Source: Actinomycetota bacterium (GTDB taxonomy: Bacteria; Actinomycetota; Actinomycetes; Propionibacteriales; Nocardioidaceae). Taken from it: a stretch of 8,379 nucleotides of DNA. Shown one piece after another: positions 1-6,271 of this stretch (its first letter is position 1; every line of letters begins with the position of its first letter). Made by a program: the position numbers and the translations under genes. Below the pieces are notes generated by a model. It did not search any database. It was not told the DNA's origin and saw nothing but the letters and a program-made list of their open reading frames with translations. The stretch is from positions 1 through 8,379 of the forward strand of contig WLIH01000086.1 in assembly GCA_009702305.1 (NCBI GenBank). The letters are read 5' to 3'.

Positions 1-1272
1 CTGGCTGACCGGCTCGGGTGGTGCGACCCGGTCGGGTGCCGGGCGTGGCCGGTCCTGGGCGGGCGGCGCGGGCGCACCCGCGGGCGCGGCCGACGGCGTA
101 CCGGTGATGGAGACCCGGCGCTCGAGCCGGTCGAGCCGCGCCATCAGGCCCTCGGTCGAGTGGTCGGCGCCCGGCAGCAGCACGCGCGCGCAGATCAGCT
201 CGAGCAGCAGCCGTGGCGCGGTCGCGCCACGCATCTCGGTCAGTCCGCCGGCGACCAGGTCGGCGGCCCGGGTCAGCTCGCTGGTGCCGAACCTCGCGGC
301 CTGGGCGACCAGGCGCTCCCCCTGGTCCTCGGAGCAGTCGATCAGTCCGGTCGCCGGCGCGTCCGGCACGGCCGAGACGATGACCAGGTCGCGCAGGCGA
401 CGCAGTAGGTCCTCGGTGAAGCGGCGGGGGTCCTGGCCGGTCTCGATGACCTTGTCGACAACGCCGAAGACGGCCGCCCCGTCGGCAGCGGCGAAGGCGT
501 CGACGACCTCGTCCAGCAGCGAGTCGGGGGTGTAGCCCAGCAGCGCCGTGGCCGTCGCGTGGGTGACGCCCTCGGGACCGGATCCGCCGAGCAGCTGGTC
601 GAGCACCGAGAGCGTGTCGCGCGCCGACCCCGCGCCGGCTCGCACGACGAGCGGCAGGGCGGCGGTCTCGATCGGCACGCCTTCGAGCTCGCACAGCTCG
701 GAGAGGTACGACGACAGCAGCCGTGGCGGGATCAACCGGAAGGGGTAGTGGTGGGTGCGCGAGCGGATCGTGGGCAGCACCTTGTCCGGCTCGGTCGTCG
801 CGAAGATGAAGCGCAGGTGCGGCGGCGGCTCCTCGACCAGCTTGAGCAGGGCGTTGAAGCCCTGCGTCGTCACCATGTGCGCCTCGTCGATGATGTAGAC
901 CTTGTAGCGGCTGCGCACCGGCGCGAAGAACGCCTTCTCCCGCAGATCACGAGCGTCGTCGACGCCACCGTGGGACGCAGCGTCGATCTCGATGACGTCG
1001 ATGGAGCCGGGGCCGCCACGGGCGAGGTCGCGGCAGCTGTCGCACTCGCCGCAGGGATCCGCGATCGGCGCCTGCTCGCAGTTGAGGGCGCGGGCCAGGA
1101 TCCGGGCCGAGGTCGTCTTGCCGCAGCCGCGGGGTCCGGAGAAGAGGTAGGCGTGGTTGACCCGGTTGTTGGCCAGGGCGGCCCGCAGCGGCTCGGTCAC
1201 GTGGTCCTGTCCGATGACCTCCTTGAAGGTCTCGGGCCGGTAGCGGCGGTACAACGCCAGGGGTGACTCCAC
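1..1272 (-). CDS. dnaX: DNA polymerase III subunit gamma/tau, N-terminal part (C-terminus beyond left edge)
   Basis: This is the AAA+ clamp-loader subunit of the replicative polymerase, acting in the cytoplasm at the fork. The visible 424 residues begin with the family signature LALYRRYRPETF (residues 5-16). They carry a Walker A motif GPRGCGKT (about 46-53), a zinc-binding cysteine set (C65, C74, C77, C80), a Walker B/DEAH box (129-132) and the IRSR arginine-finger region after TTEPDK. From about residue 390 the sequence becomes rich in Pro and Ala, as expected of the linker into the tau-type C-terminus, which is outside the window. The start is the GTG at 1272-1270: an in-frame TAG lies 12 nt upstream and no other start codon lies between it and the conserved N-terminus. 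No strong ribosome binding site is visible. The frame stays open to base 1, so the gene is cut by the window, not broken. Confidence 0.97.
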   Translation of the reverse strand, partial: MESPLALYRRYRPETFKEVIGQDHVTEPLRAALANNRVNHAYLFSGPRGCGKTTSARILARALNCEQAPIADPCGECDSCRDLARGGPGSIDVIEIDAASHGGVDDARDLREKAFFAPVRSRYKVYIIDEAHMVTTQGFNALLKLVEEPPPHLRFIFATTEPDKVLPTIRSRTHHYPFRLIPPRLLSSYLSELCELEGVPIETAALPLVVRAGAGSARDTLSVLDQLLGGSGPEGVTHATATALLGYTPDSLLDEVVDAFAAADGAAVFGVVDKVIETGQDPRRFTEDLLRRLRDLVIVSAVPDAPATGLIDCSEDQGERLVAQAARFGTSELTRAADLVAGGLTEMRGATAPRLLLELICARVLLPGADHSTEGLMARLDRLERRVSITGTPSAAPAGAPAPPAQDRPRPAPDRVAPPEPVSQ

Positions 1273-1328
1273 ACCGGAACACTAACCACGCCCGCCGACA
1301 CCCGCGAGGGCGCGTGACCGGGGGCATG

Positions 1329-1421
1329 AAAAGGCCCCCCGTGCACCCGACAGAGCTCGCTTACCCTTGCTGCCTTCCGGCCCTGGGGGAGTTGGGCAAG
1401 ATGCCGCCACACGGGGGGTTG
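1329..1421 (-). ncRNA. ffs: Small (4.5S-type) signal recognition particle RNA
   Basis: This is the RNA scaffold of the bacterial signal recognition particle; it binds Ffh and targets nascent membrane proteins to FtsY. On the minus strand the apical hairpin carries the conserved internal loops GGAAGG and AGCAAGGG, in the core GGCCGGAAGGCAGCAAGGGT. A closing stem CCCCCCGTG (1418-1410) pairs with CACGGGGGG, and the RNA ends in a short U-run (1332-1329). The ends are approximate, within a few nt. It lies about 57 nt upstream of dnaX on the same strand; an ffs gene next to dnaX is common in bacteria. The U-run after the G-rich 3' arm may act as its own terminator. Confidence 0.93.
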
Positions 1422-1427
1422 GGCCCG

Positions 1428-1456
1428 AGTCTAGGTGAGCCCTCTGGGAGCACCAA
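1428..1456 (-). promoter_or_regulatory. Putative promoter of the SRP RNA gene
   Basis: Reading the minus strand, TTGGTG (1456-1451) is followed after 17 nt by TAGACT (1433-1428). This is a good vegetative sigma-70/HrdB-type pair at optimal spacing. It predicts a transcript start near 1421, which matches the expected 5' end of the SRP RNA. No experimental start is known here. Confidence 0.6.
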
Positions 1457-1489
1457 CACGAGCCCACGGACAGCCACGCCGGACCTGAA

Positions 1490-1519
1490 TTCGTGTCGAC
1501 CGGGACCTGCCGGTACGCT
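1490..1519 (+). promoter_or_regulatory. Weak candidate promoter of tRNA-Ser
   Basis: TACGCT (1514-1519) fits a TAnnnT -10 element. TTCGTG (1490-1495), 18 nt upstream, is a poor -35. The implied start lies almost at the tRNA 5' end, so either the leader is very short or the true promoter is elsewhere in 1440-1526. Only the -10 is at all convincing. Confidence 0.25.
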
Positions 1520-1526
1520 CCTGCGC

Positions 1527-1616
1527 GGAGGATTCGCCTAGTGGCCTATGGCGCTCGCTTGGAAAGCGGGTTGGGTGTGAAAGCCCTCAGGGGTTCGAAT
1601 CCCCTATCCTCCGCCA
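1527..1616 (+). tRNA. tRNA-Ser (anticodon GGA), CCA encoded
   Basis: This is a class II (long variable arm) serine tRNA reading UCC/UCU codons. The acceptor stem GGAGGAT (1527-1533) pairs with ATCCTCC (1606-1612). The discriminator is G1613 and the CCA is genomically encoded (1614-1616). The anticodon stem is CTCGC (1554-1558) with GCGGG (1566-1570), and the loop TTGGAAA holds anticodon GGA at 1561-1563. The variable arm is followed by a perfect T arm, AGGGG-TTCGAAT-CCCCT (1589-1605). All stems pair, so this copy looks functional. Its 3' 58 nt recur about 5.1 kb downstream, marking it as the attachment site of an insertion. Confidence 0.96.
1559..1616 (+). repeat. Proximal direct repeat (3' part of tRNA-Ser), candidate att site
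   Basis: The stretch from the anticodon loop to the CCA end matches 6706-6764 at 55 of 59 aligned positions: one inserted G in the variable arm and three substitutions in the distal copy. The match begins abruptly two bases before the anticodon; the 5' half of the tRNA is not repeated. tRNA 3' ends are classic targets of tyrosine-recombinase integration. The present tRNA has a fully paired 3' half, so whichever copy is original, tRNA function was preserved here. Confidence 0.85.
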
Positions 1617-1630
1617 CGCTGACCAGCAGC

Positions 1631-1670
1631 AACGCCGGTCCCCGCCTCTCGGCTGGGGCCGGCGTTTCGC
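1631..1670 (+). terminator. Hairpin terminator downstream of tRNA-Ser
   Basis: AACGCCGG (1631-1638) pairs perfectly with CCGGCGTT (1659-1666), and the stem extends inward through a CCC/GGG block, leaving a loop of about 12 nt. TTT and further pyrimidine-rich sequence (TTTCGCTCTGTTTCTG) follow. It sits 15 nt after the tRNA, as expected for an intrinsic terminator; the U-tract is imperfect, as is usual in high-GC genomes. Confidence 0.8.
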
Positions 1671-1914
1671 TCTGTTTCTGGGTCTTAGTCTCAGTTGTCG
1701 CTTCGTGACCTTGGTGTCCGGGTCACGGTCACCGTCGTTCGAGGCGGTCCGAGTGCTACCGCGACGGACCGACACGGCAGGCGCACTCCGCTGTGGAGCG
1801 CCCAGCCCGTCCGGATCGCACGCCTCTGAACTCCCGAAGACGAGCGCGCGCTGATCAGAGCTGATCCGAGCTGGCGGAGGGCTCATCTGACGCGTTGCCT
1901 GCTAGCACTCATCG
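1671..1914. other. Gene-free spacer between tRNA-Ser terminator and gntR
   Basis: I see no credible gene here. Two small structures are present. One is an inverted repeat CGTGACC (1704-1710) / GGTCACG (1721-1727) with a 10-nt spacer. The other is a short tandem repeat of period 10: GCTGATCAGA (1850-1859), GCTGATCCGA (1860-1869), then the degenerate GCTGGCGGAG (1870-1879). Either could contribute to transcript ends of the gntR gene read from the right, but no clear U-run hairpin follows gntR. Confidence 0.5.
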
Positions 1915-2625
1915 TCACCGCCGCCGGGTGCGCGTGGCGGCGACCGGGTCGATGGCTATGCCGCTCCATCCGCGGGCGAGCTCGATGCTCAGCGCCCGTC
2001 CTGAGTGGACGTGGTCGAAAGCGTGCCGCTCCGCCCGAGCCACGTCATGGGCTGCCAGGGCTGCGTAGAGCTCCTCGTGCTCTCGGGCTTGTTGCTCCAT
2101 GTCACGTTGACGGGTCAGGGAGAAGAGCCAGGCGACACGGGCCCCCAACGGGCCCATCATCGAGGTGAGCAGCGGGTTGGCCGCGATGTCGACGACCGTG
2201 CGGTGGAAGGCCGAGTTGGCCGCGGCGGTCGCCGCCTCGTCGCCTCGGTCCATGGCGGCGAACGCGTCGTCGATGTCGCTGCGCAGGCGGGCCAGCCCGG
2301 CCTCATCGACGCGCTCGGCCGCGAGCCGGAAAGAGAGCACCTCGAGACTCTCGCGCACGTCGAACAGGTCGCGGACCTCGTCCGCGCCGAACGGAGCGAC
2401 GATCGCGCCCTGGCGCGGGATGGAGACCACCAACCCGTCGGTCTGCAGCCGCGCGATCGCTTCACGCAGCGGGATCCGTGAGACCTCCAGTTCGGCAGCG
2501 AGGTCTCGCTCGACCAGTCGCTCACCCGGGGAGTAATCGAGACCGATGATCCGTGCGCGGATCACGGCATAGGCCTGGTCGCGCAGCGAGATCGACGGCG
2601 CCGGGCTCGAGGTCTCCGTCGTCAA
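1915..2625 (-). CDS. GntR-family transcriptional regulator, FadR/FCD subfamily
   Basis: This 236-residue protein has the usual FadR-subfamily size. An N-terminal winged helix-turn-helix begins at SLRDQAYAVIRARI; its recognition region reads LAAELEVSRIPLREAIARL, followed by the wing around GLVVSIPRQGAIVAPF. A C-terminal all-helical FCD ligand-binding domain follows: VRESLEVLSFRLAAERV, then NSAFHRTVVDIAANPLL, EHEELYAALAAHD, and FDH. The His residues of the last three segments match FCD metal/ligand-site positions; the Asp often found before FH is Asn here. The TTG start at 2625 is chosen because GGAGGA (2632-2637) sits 6 nt upstream; the frame is open to 2781, but that extension (RRVYDTAADGPGRS...) is not family-like. 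The gene is divergent from the MFS operon and probably represses it through the palindrome at 2799-2814, with release by a carboxylate effector. The effector is inference. Confidence 0.92.
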   Translation of the reverse strand: MTTETSSPAPSISLRDQAYAVIRARIIGLDYSPGERLVERDLAAELEVSRIPLREAIARLQTDGLVVSIPRQGAIVAPFGADEVRDLFDVRESLEVLSFRLAAERVDEAGLARLRSDIDDAFAAMDRGDEAATAAANSAFHRTVVDIAANPLLTSMMGPLGARVAWLFSLTRQRDMEQQAREHEELYAALAAHDVARAERHAFDHVHSGRALSIELARGWSGIAIDPVAATRTRRR

Positions 2626-2631
2626 CCCTGC

Positions 2632-2637
2632 TCCTCC
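2632..2637 (-). promoter_or_regulatory. Strong ribosome binding site deciding the gntR start
   Basis: On the minus strand GGAGGA lies 6 nt before TTG (2625-2623). It is the only near-perfect Shine-Dalgarno in the region and places the start 52 codons inside the longest open frame. Confidence 0.85.
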
Positions 2638-2782
2638 GTGCGTTCTCGGGCGTGGTCTCACGTGGTGCAAGTCCCCCGCCTCGGGCGACCTCAGGCTATG
2701 CGATCGCCCCGGCCCGTCGGCCGCTGTGTCATATACCCGTCGGCTTACACAAGCCTCACCGCACCGAAACATCACGGTCATC

Positions 2783-2810
2783 TTCCACGCCCAGACTCTA
2801 GTGGTATACC
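2783..2810 (+). promoter_or_regulatory. Putative promoter of the MFS–NMT1–OCD-like operon
   Basis: TTCCAC (2783-2788) and TATACC (2805-2810) are separated by 16 nt, each matching four of six consensus bases. The -10 lies inside the perfect palindrome, so a bound regulator would block RNA polymerase. The predicted start near 2817 leaves a short leader containing GAGGAG (2825-2830), 6 nt before the GTG start of the transporter. Confidence 0.45.
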
Positions 2811-2814
2811 ACTA
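2799..2814. promoter_or_regulatory. Perfect 16-bp palindrome, probable GntR/FCD operator
   Basis: TAGTGGTATACCACTA is perfectly self-complementary. Its core TGGTATACCA has the GT...AC half-site arrangement typical of FadR-subfamily operators. It lies between the divergent gntR and transporter genes, 22 nt upstream of the transporter start and overlapping its putative -10 box. No second full copy is visible in the 211-nt intergenic region; ATATACC near 2731-2737 resembles only one half. Confidence 0.75.
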
Positions 2815-2836
2815 ACGCAGCGCCGAGGAGACCACC

Positions 2837-4342
2837 GTGACATCGCTCCTGAACACCCGCAGCGCCAGCACCTCCACCGCCTCCACCCACGTCCCCACGA
2901 CGGACGTCGGCCCCGACCCCGAGCCCCGCAGCCGACCCGGAGGAGGAGTCATCGCCGACACCCTCGACCGCGTCGGCTTCACCCGCGCTCAGCGCCTCGT
3001 CCTGATGCTCATCCTCGCGGGGATGTTCTTCGACACCCTCGAGCAGAACTCGGTCGGCGCGATGGGCGCCAACCTCAAGGGGGCGCTCGGCATCTCCGAC
3101 ATCCAACTGACCGCGATCAACACCGCCACCGTCGTCGGCGGACTCGTGGGCCGGCTGCTCGGCGGCTGGCTCGCCGACCGCTACGGACGGCGTACGTCGC
3201 TCGGCCTCAACCTGCTGCTCTACACGCTCGGCGGCCTGATCAGCGCCGTGGCGTTCAACTACGAGACCCTTCTCGCCAGCCGGTTCCTGGTCGGCATCGG
3301 ACTCGGCGGCGAGTTCACTATCGGCATCACGATGCTCTCCGAGATGGTCTCCACCAAGCGCCGAGGCTCTCTGGTGGCGGTGCTCAACATCGGCTCCGGC
3401 GGCGTCGGCAACTTCTTGTCCTACGGCCTGTTCTTCCTCCTGCTCGGCCCGCTGGCCCCTGCGCTGGGCGGCGACGACCAGGTGTGGCGCTGGACCTTCC
3501 TCCTGCTGGCCCTGCCGGCATTGCTGATCGTGTTCTACCGCCGCCTGCTCCCCGAGACCCCCCGATTCCTGTTGTCCAAGGGCCGCATCGACGAGGCCAA
3601 CCAGTCCCTGGCGATCCTCACGTCCGACTCCCTGCGTCCGGGCGCCGGCTCCGCCCCGACCGGTCCACTGACCGATTCCGACATCCCGGCCCGTCAGCTC
3701 GCGTCCTCGCCGAAGGCCGTCTTCTCCCGTGCGGTGCTCCCGCGCACCCTCACCCTCGGTGCCGCTTCGTGGATGGCGTTCGGCGCCCAGGTCACCCTCA
3801 ACTTCCTGATGCCGACCCTGCTGGTCGAGCGGGGCTACTCCATCTCCGAGAGCCTGCTGTTCACGATGATCATGAACGTCGGGTCCCTGCTCGGCGCCTG
3901 CGCCGCTGCGCTGCTCGCCGGCAAGGTCGGTCGACGGCACGTCGTCGGAGGCGCCGGGGCGCTCGGCTGCCTGACCGCCGCCTCGTTCGCGGCGTTCGCC
4001 GACTCCACCGCACTGATCCTGATCCTCGGCGCCACGTTCCAGTTCTTCACCATGATCACCAACACCACGCTGGCCTGCTGGTCGCCCGAGCTCTACCCCA
4101 CCTCAATCCGCGCCACCGGCACCTCGATCGTCAACGGCATCGGCAACATCGCCGGTGCGGTGATGCCGTTCGCCGCGGTCGCCCTGTTCCACACCTACGG
4201 CCTCGCGGGCGTCTTCGGGATGGTCGCGGTGATGTACGCCCTGCTCGTCGTCGCTTCCCGCTTCGCTCCCGAGACCCAGGCCTGCACCCTCGAGGAGATC
4301 AACGAGGAGGCCCTCCCGGTCGCCCTCCCCACGGCCGCCTGA
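2837..4342 (+). CDS. Major facilitator superfamily (MFS) metabolite transporter
   Basis: This 501-residue inner-membrane secondary transporter probably has 12 helices and is likely proton-coupled. The N-terminal 40 or so residues are hydrophilic (Thr/Ser/Pro-rich). MFS motif A, GGWLADRYGRRTS, lies at about 109-121 between helices 2 and 3. SRFLVGIGLGGEF (148-160) and LLPETPRFLLSKGR (237-250) are typical of the sugar-porter/aromatic-acid and other metabolite:H+ symporters, as is ELYPTSIRATG in the second half. The central cytosolic loop spans about 246-300. The C-terminus has the familiar PET...LEEI ending. The GTG start follows GAGGAG at 6-nt spacing. It is the first gene of a three-gene operon, with 46 nt to the next start, and presumably imports the compound that the other two products handle. 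The substrate cannot be assigned; an aromatic or small organic acid is one reasonable option. Confidence 0.92.
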   Translation: MTSLLNTRSASTSTASTHVPTTDVGPDPEPRSRPGGGVIADTLDRVGFTRAQRLVLMLILAGMFFDTLEQNSVGAMGANLKGALGISDIQLTAINTATVVGGLVGRLLGGWLADRYGRRTSLGLNLLLYTLGGLISAVAFNYETLLASRFLVGIGLGGEFTIGITMLSEMVSTKRRGSLVAVLNIGSGGVGNFLSYGLFFLLLGPLAPALGGDDQVWRWTFLLLALPALLIVFYRRLLPETPRFLLSKGRIDEANQSLAILTSDSLRPGAGSAPTGPLTDSDIPARQLASSPKAVFSRAVLPRTLTLGAASWMAFGAQVTLNFLMPTLLVERGYSISESLLFTMIMNVGSLLGACAAALLAGKVGRRHVVGGAGALGCLTAASFAAFADSTALILILGATFQFFTMITNTTLACWSPELYPTSIRATGTSIVNGIGNIAGAVMPFAAVALFHTYGLAGVFGMVAVMYALLVVASRFAPETQACTLEEINEEALPVALPTAA

Positions 4343-4388
4343 CCGGCTCCTCGCCTCACCTCACGACCTCACGACGGAAAGGCTCGAC

Positions 4389-5297
4389 ATGGACACCCTG
4401 AACATCTCCGCCACGGCCAACGGCCTGAACTACCTCCCGGAGTACCTGGCCGACGCGACCGGCCTCTTCGCCGACGCCGGACTGGCGGTGACCGCCACCG
4501 CGTGCGACCCCTGGACTGGTGTCCTCGACGACCTCGAATCCGGCGCCGCCGACATCGCCCTCGGCGGGCTCTGGGTCCCGGGGATGTACGCCGGGACGCC
4601 CCGCGCGCTGAGCGTGATTTGTCAGCTCAACCACCAGGCGCCCAAGGCCCTCGTGCACCGGGGCGCGACACTCTCCCCCGAGTCGTTCGACTTCTCCGAA
4701 CTGCTCGGCACGGTGGTGCTGGCGCCCGGCATCGGCGGCAGCGCTCCGTACGCCGTCACCGCCGGCCTCATCCGGGAGTCCGGGATCAACCCGGCCGAGA
4801 TCACCTTTCTCCGTGACCTCTCCACCCCGATGTTCGTCGAGCTCTTCAACGCCGGGCTCGGCGACGCCATCATCCTCGACCTCGTGACGGCACTCGAGGT
4901 CGAGGCGAGCGGCGCCGGCACGATCGTGTTCCGCAACCTCGACCACGGAGGGCTGATGCCCAATAGCGTCTATTACGCCCGCACCGACCGGGTCGAGGAG
5001 CTCCGGGACGTCCTAGCCCGCTTCACCGGCTGCGTCGCCGCCGCCATGGACGCGCTGCCCTCCGCGCCGGCGGCGACGATCGACTCCATCCTCGCGACGC
5101 GCTGGCCGGCCAAGGACATCGACATCCTCCGCGACGCAGCCGCCCAGATGACGGCCAGCGCAGTCTGGGAGACCGTGGCCATCGACCCCGACGCGAGTGA
5201 CCGCTGGATGCGGATGATCGCCGAGGCCGGCATGGTGCGGCGCGCCCCCGCGTTCGCCGAGCTGAGCGACGACTCCTTCATGAAGTCCTACCGGTGA
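4389..5297 (+). CDS. NMT1/THI5-like (periplasmic-binding fold) protein without a signal peptide
   Basis: This 302-residue protein has the hallmarks of NMT1/THI5/SsuA-like substrate-binding proteins: NGLNYLPEYLADATGLFADAGLAV at the N-terminus (11-34), LESGAADIALGG (49-60), a second-lobe segment GTVVLAPGIGGSAPYAVTAG (107-126), and FNAGLGDAIILD (153-164). It starts directly with MDTLNISATAN: no hydrophobic leader or lipobox, so it is predicted to be cytosolic. No ABC permease or ATPase is nearby, which argues against an uptake role. The fold is also used by soluble enzymes (Thi5-type pyrimidine synthase, menaquinone MqnA/MqnD); the CCCFC motif of Thi5 is absent, so it is not Thi5. GGAAAGG (4376-4382) lies 6 nt before the ATG. 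The stop overlaps the next start by 4 nt (GTGA), implying coupled translation. It may be an enzyme, or a ligand-binding partner of the downstream dehydrogenase-like protein; the function is unknown. Confidence 0.8.
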   Translation: MDTLNISATANGLNYLPEYLADATGLFADAGLAVTATACDPWTGVLDDLESGAADIALGGLWVPGMYAGTPRALSVICQLNHQAPKALVHRGATLSPESFDFSELLGTVVLAPGIGGSAPYAVTAGLIRESGINPAEITFLRDLSTPMFVELFNAGLGDAIILDLVTALEVEASGAGTIVFRNLDHGGLMPNSVYYARTDRVEELRDVLARFTGCVAAAMDALPSAPAATIDSILATRWPAKDIDILRDAAAQMTASAVWETVAIDPDASDRWMRMIAEAGMVRRAPAFAELSDDSFMKSYR

Positions 5298-6271
5298 CCG
5301 CGCTGCTTCAGCTCGACGAGGAGACCCGAGCGGTCGACCTCGGCGAGCTGATCGACACCGTCCGCATGCTGCACACCGACCTCGCCCTCGGGCACGCTGA
5401 GCAGCCCGTCCCGACGATCATCGAGACCGGTCCCGCCACGGTGCTGCTGCCGATGGTCGCCACATCTCGCCGGCTCGGACTGACGGCCGTGAAAGTGATG
5501 ACCGACGCCCCAGGCAACACCTCCGCGGACGGCCCGGTCCAACAATCCACGGTGCTGCTGCTCGACGCTGAGACCGGCCGGCGTCTCGCCCTGCTCCCTG
5601 GCGCCACCGGGACCAGGATGCGAACCGCAGCCACCAGCGCCGTCGCCACCGACGCGCTGGCCCGGCCTGAGAGCCGGGTCCTCGGCCTCATCGGCGCAGG
5701 GCCACTCGCGGTGGAGCACGTCGCAGCTGTCCGCCGCGTCCGCCCGATCGACACCGTCGTGGTCTGGTCCCGGACCCCCGTCCGTGTCGCCGCCTTCTCC
5801 GATGCCCTCGGACGTCGCGACCACACCGATCGCACCCCACCCCTCAAGGTCATCGTCGCCACCGACCGGCGCCGCGTCGTCGAGGACGCGGATGTCCTGT
5901 GCACGCTCACCCCGGCCCGCGAGCCCGTCGTCCATGGCGAGTGGTTCCACCCCGGACTCCACGGCCACGCGGTTGGCGCCCCGCCCCGCCCCGACCACCG
6001 CGAGATCGACTCCGCCGGCATGGCCCGCGCCACCGTAGTCGTTGACAGCACAGCGGTGAACCTCGCCAAGTCCGGCGAGGTGCGCTTCGCCATCAGCGAG
6101 GGCGCCGCCACCGAGGCCCACTTCCGGCGCGAGCTCGGCGACGTCCTCGCCGGTCTCGCCCCGGGACGCACCTCCGCCGACGAAGTGACGCTCTTCAACT
6201 CCGTCGGACTCGCGCTGCAGGACCTCGCGTTCGCCGCTCTCGCGACGGGTCGCACGCTGGGCCGACGGTGA
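5294..6271 (+). CDS. Ornithine cyclodeaminase/mu-crystallin family protein (probable NAD(P)-dependent reductase)
   Basis: At 325 residues this has the family's usual length. It shows the RTAATSAVAT signature (110-119) and a Rossmann nucleotide-binding loop GLIGAGPLAVEH (131-142, GxGxxA). Further family features are LHGHAVGAPPRPDHREID (222-239), VVVDS with GE downstream (248-262), and the C-terminal DEVTLFNSVGLALQDLA (296-312). K67 in VKVMTDAPGN fits the conserved active-site Lys. Two residues of true ornithine cyclodeaminase are not where expected: the catalytic Asp after the AVGA motif is replaced by Pro, and the PxR arginine near residue 40 reads PVPT. Ornithine cyclisation is therefore unlikely; reduction of a cyclic imine or amino/keto acid dehydrogenation, as in ketimine reductases and alanine dehydrogenase-like members, is more plausible. 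The GTG start overlaps the preceding stop (GTGA). It is the last gene of the operon, with no clear terminator after it. Confidence 0.88.
   Translation: MTALLQLDEETRAVDLGELIDTVRMLHTDLALGHAEQPVPTIIETGPATVLLPMVATSRRLGLTAVKVMTDAPGNTSADGPVQQSTVLLLDAETGRRLALLPGATGTRMRTAATSAVATDALARPESRVLGLIGAGPLAVEHVAAVRRVRPIDTVVVWSRTPVRVAAFSDALGRRDHTDRTPPLKVIVATDRRRVVEDADVLCTLTPAREPVVHGEWFHPGLHGHAVGAPPRPDHREIDSAGMARATVVVDSTAVNLAKSGEVRFAISEGAATEAHFRRELGDVLAGLAPGRTSADEVTLFNSVGLALQDLAFAALATGRTLGRR

Noticed and set aside
1587..1886. A 99-codon minus-strand frame crossing the tRNA-Ser 3' end and its terminator
   Set aside because: It reads antisense through a tRNA and a hairpin, is Arg-rich and resembles nothing.
2742..2755. 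GGCTT-ACAC-AAGCC short palindrome upstream of gntR as a second operator
   Set aside because: It lacks the GT...AC core of the 2799-2814 palindrome and has only 5-bp arms, which could occur by chance.
2626..2781. N-terminal extension of the GntR regulator to the ATG at 2781
   Set aside because: The added 52 residues do not look like GntR sequence, and a near-perfect Shine-Dalgarno precedes the TTG at 2625.
2798..3940. A 380-codon open frame opposite the MFS gene
   Set aside because: Glu/Gly/Ala-rich composition without domains, fully antisense to a well-supported gene.
2638..4401. A 587-codon open frame on the plus strand overlapping gntR and the transporter
   Set aside because: Its translation is Arg/Pro/His-rich with no family features, and it runs out of frame through the MFS gene, which shows clear motifs; it is a high-GC shadow.
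4389..5297. Assignment of the NMT1-like protein as Thi5 (HMP-P synthase) or as an ABC transporter binding protein
   Set aside because: The CCCFC motif of Thi5 is absent, there is no signal peptide, and no thiamine or ABC transport genes are nearby.
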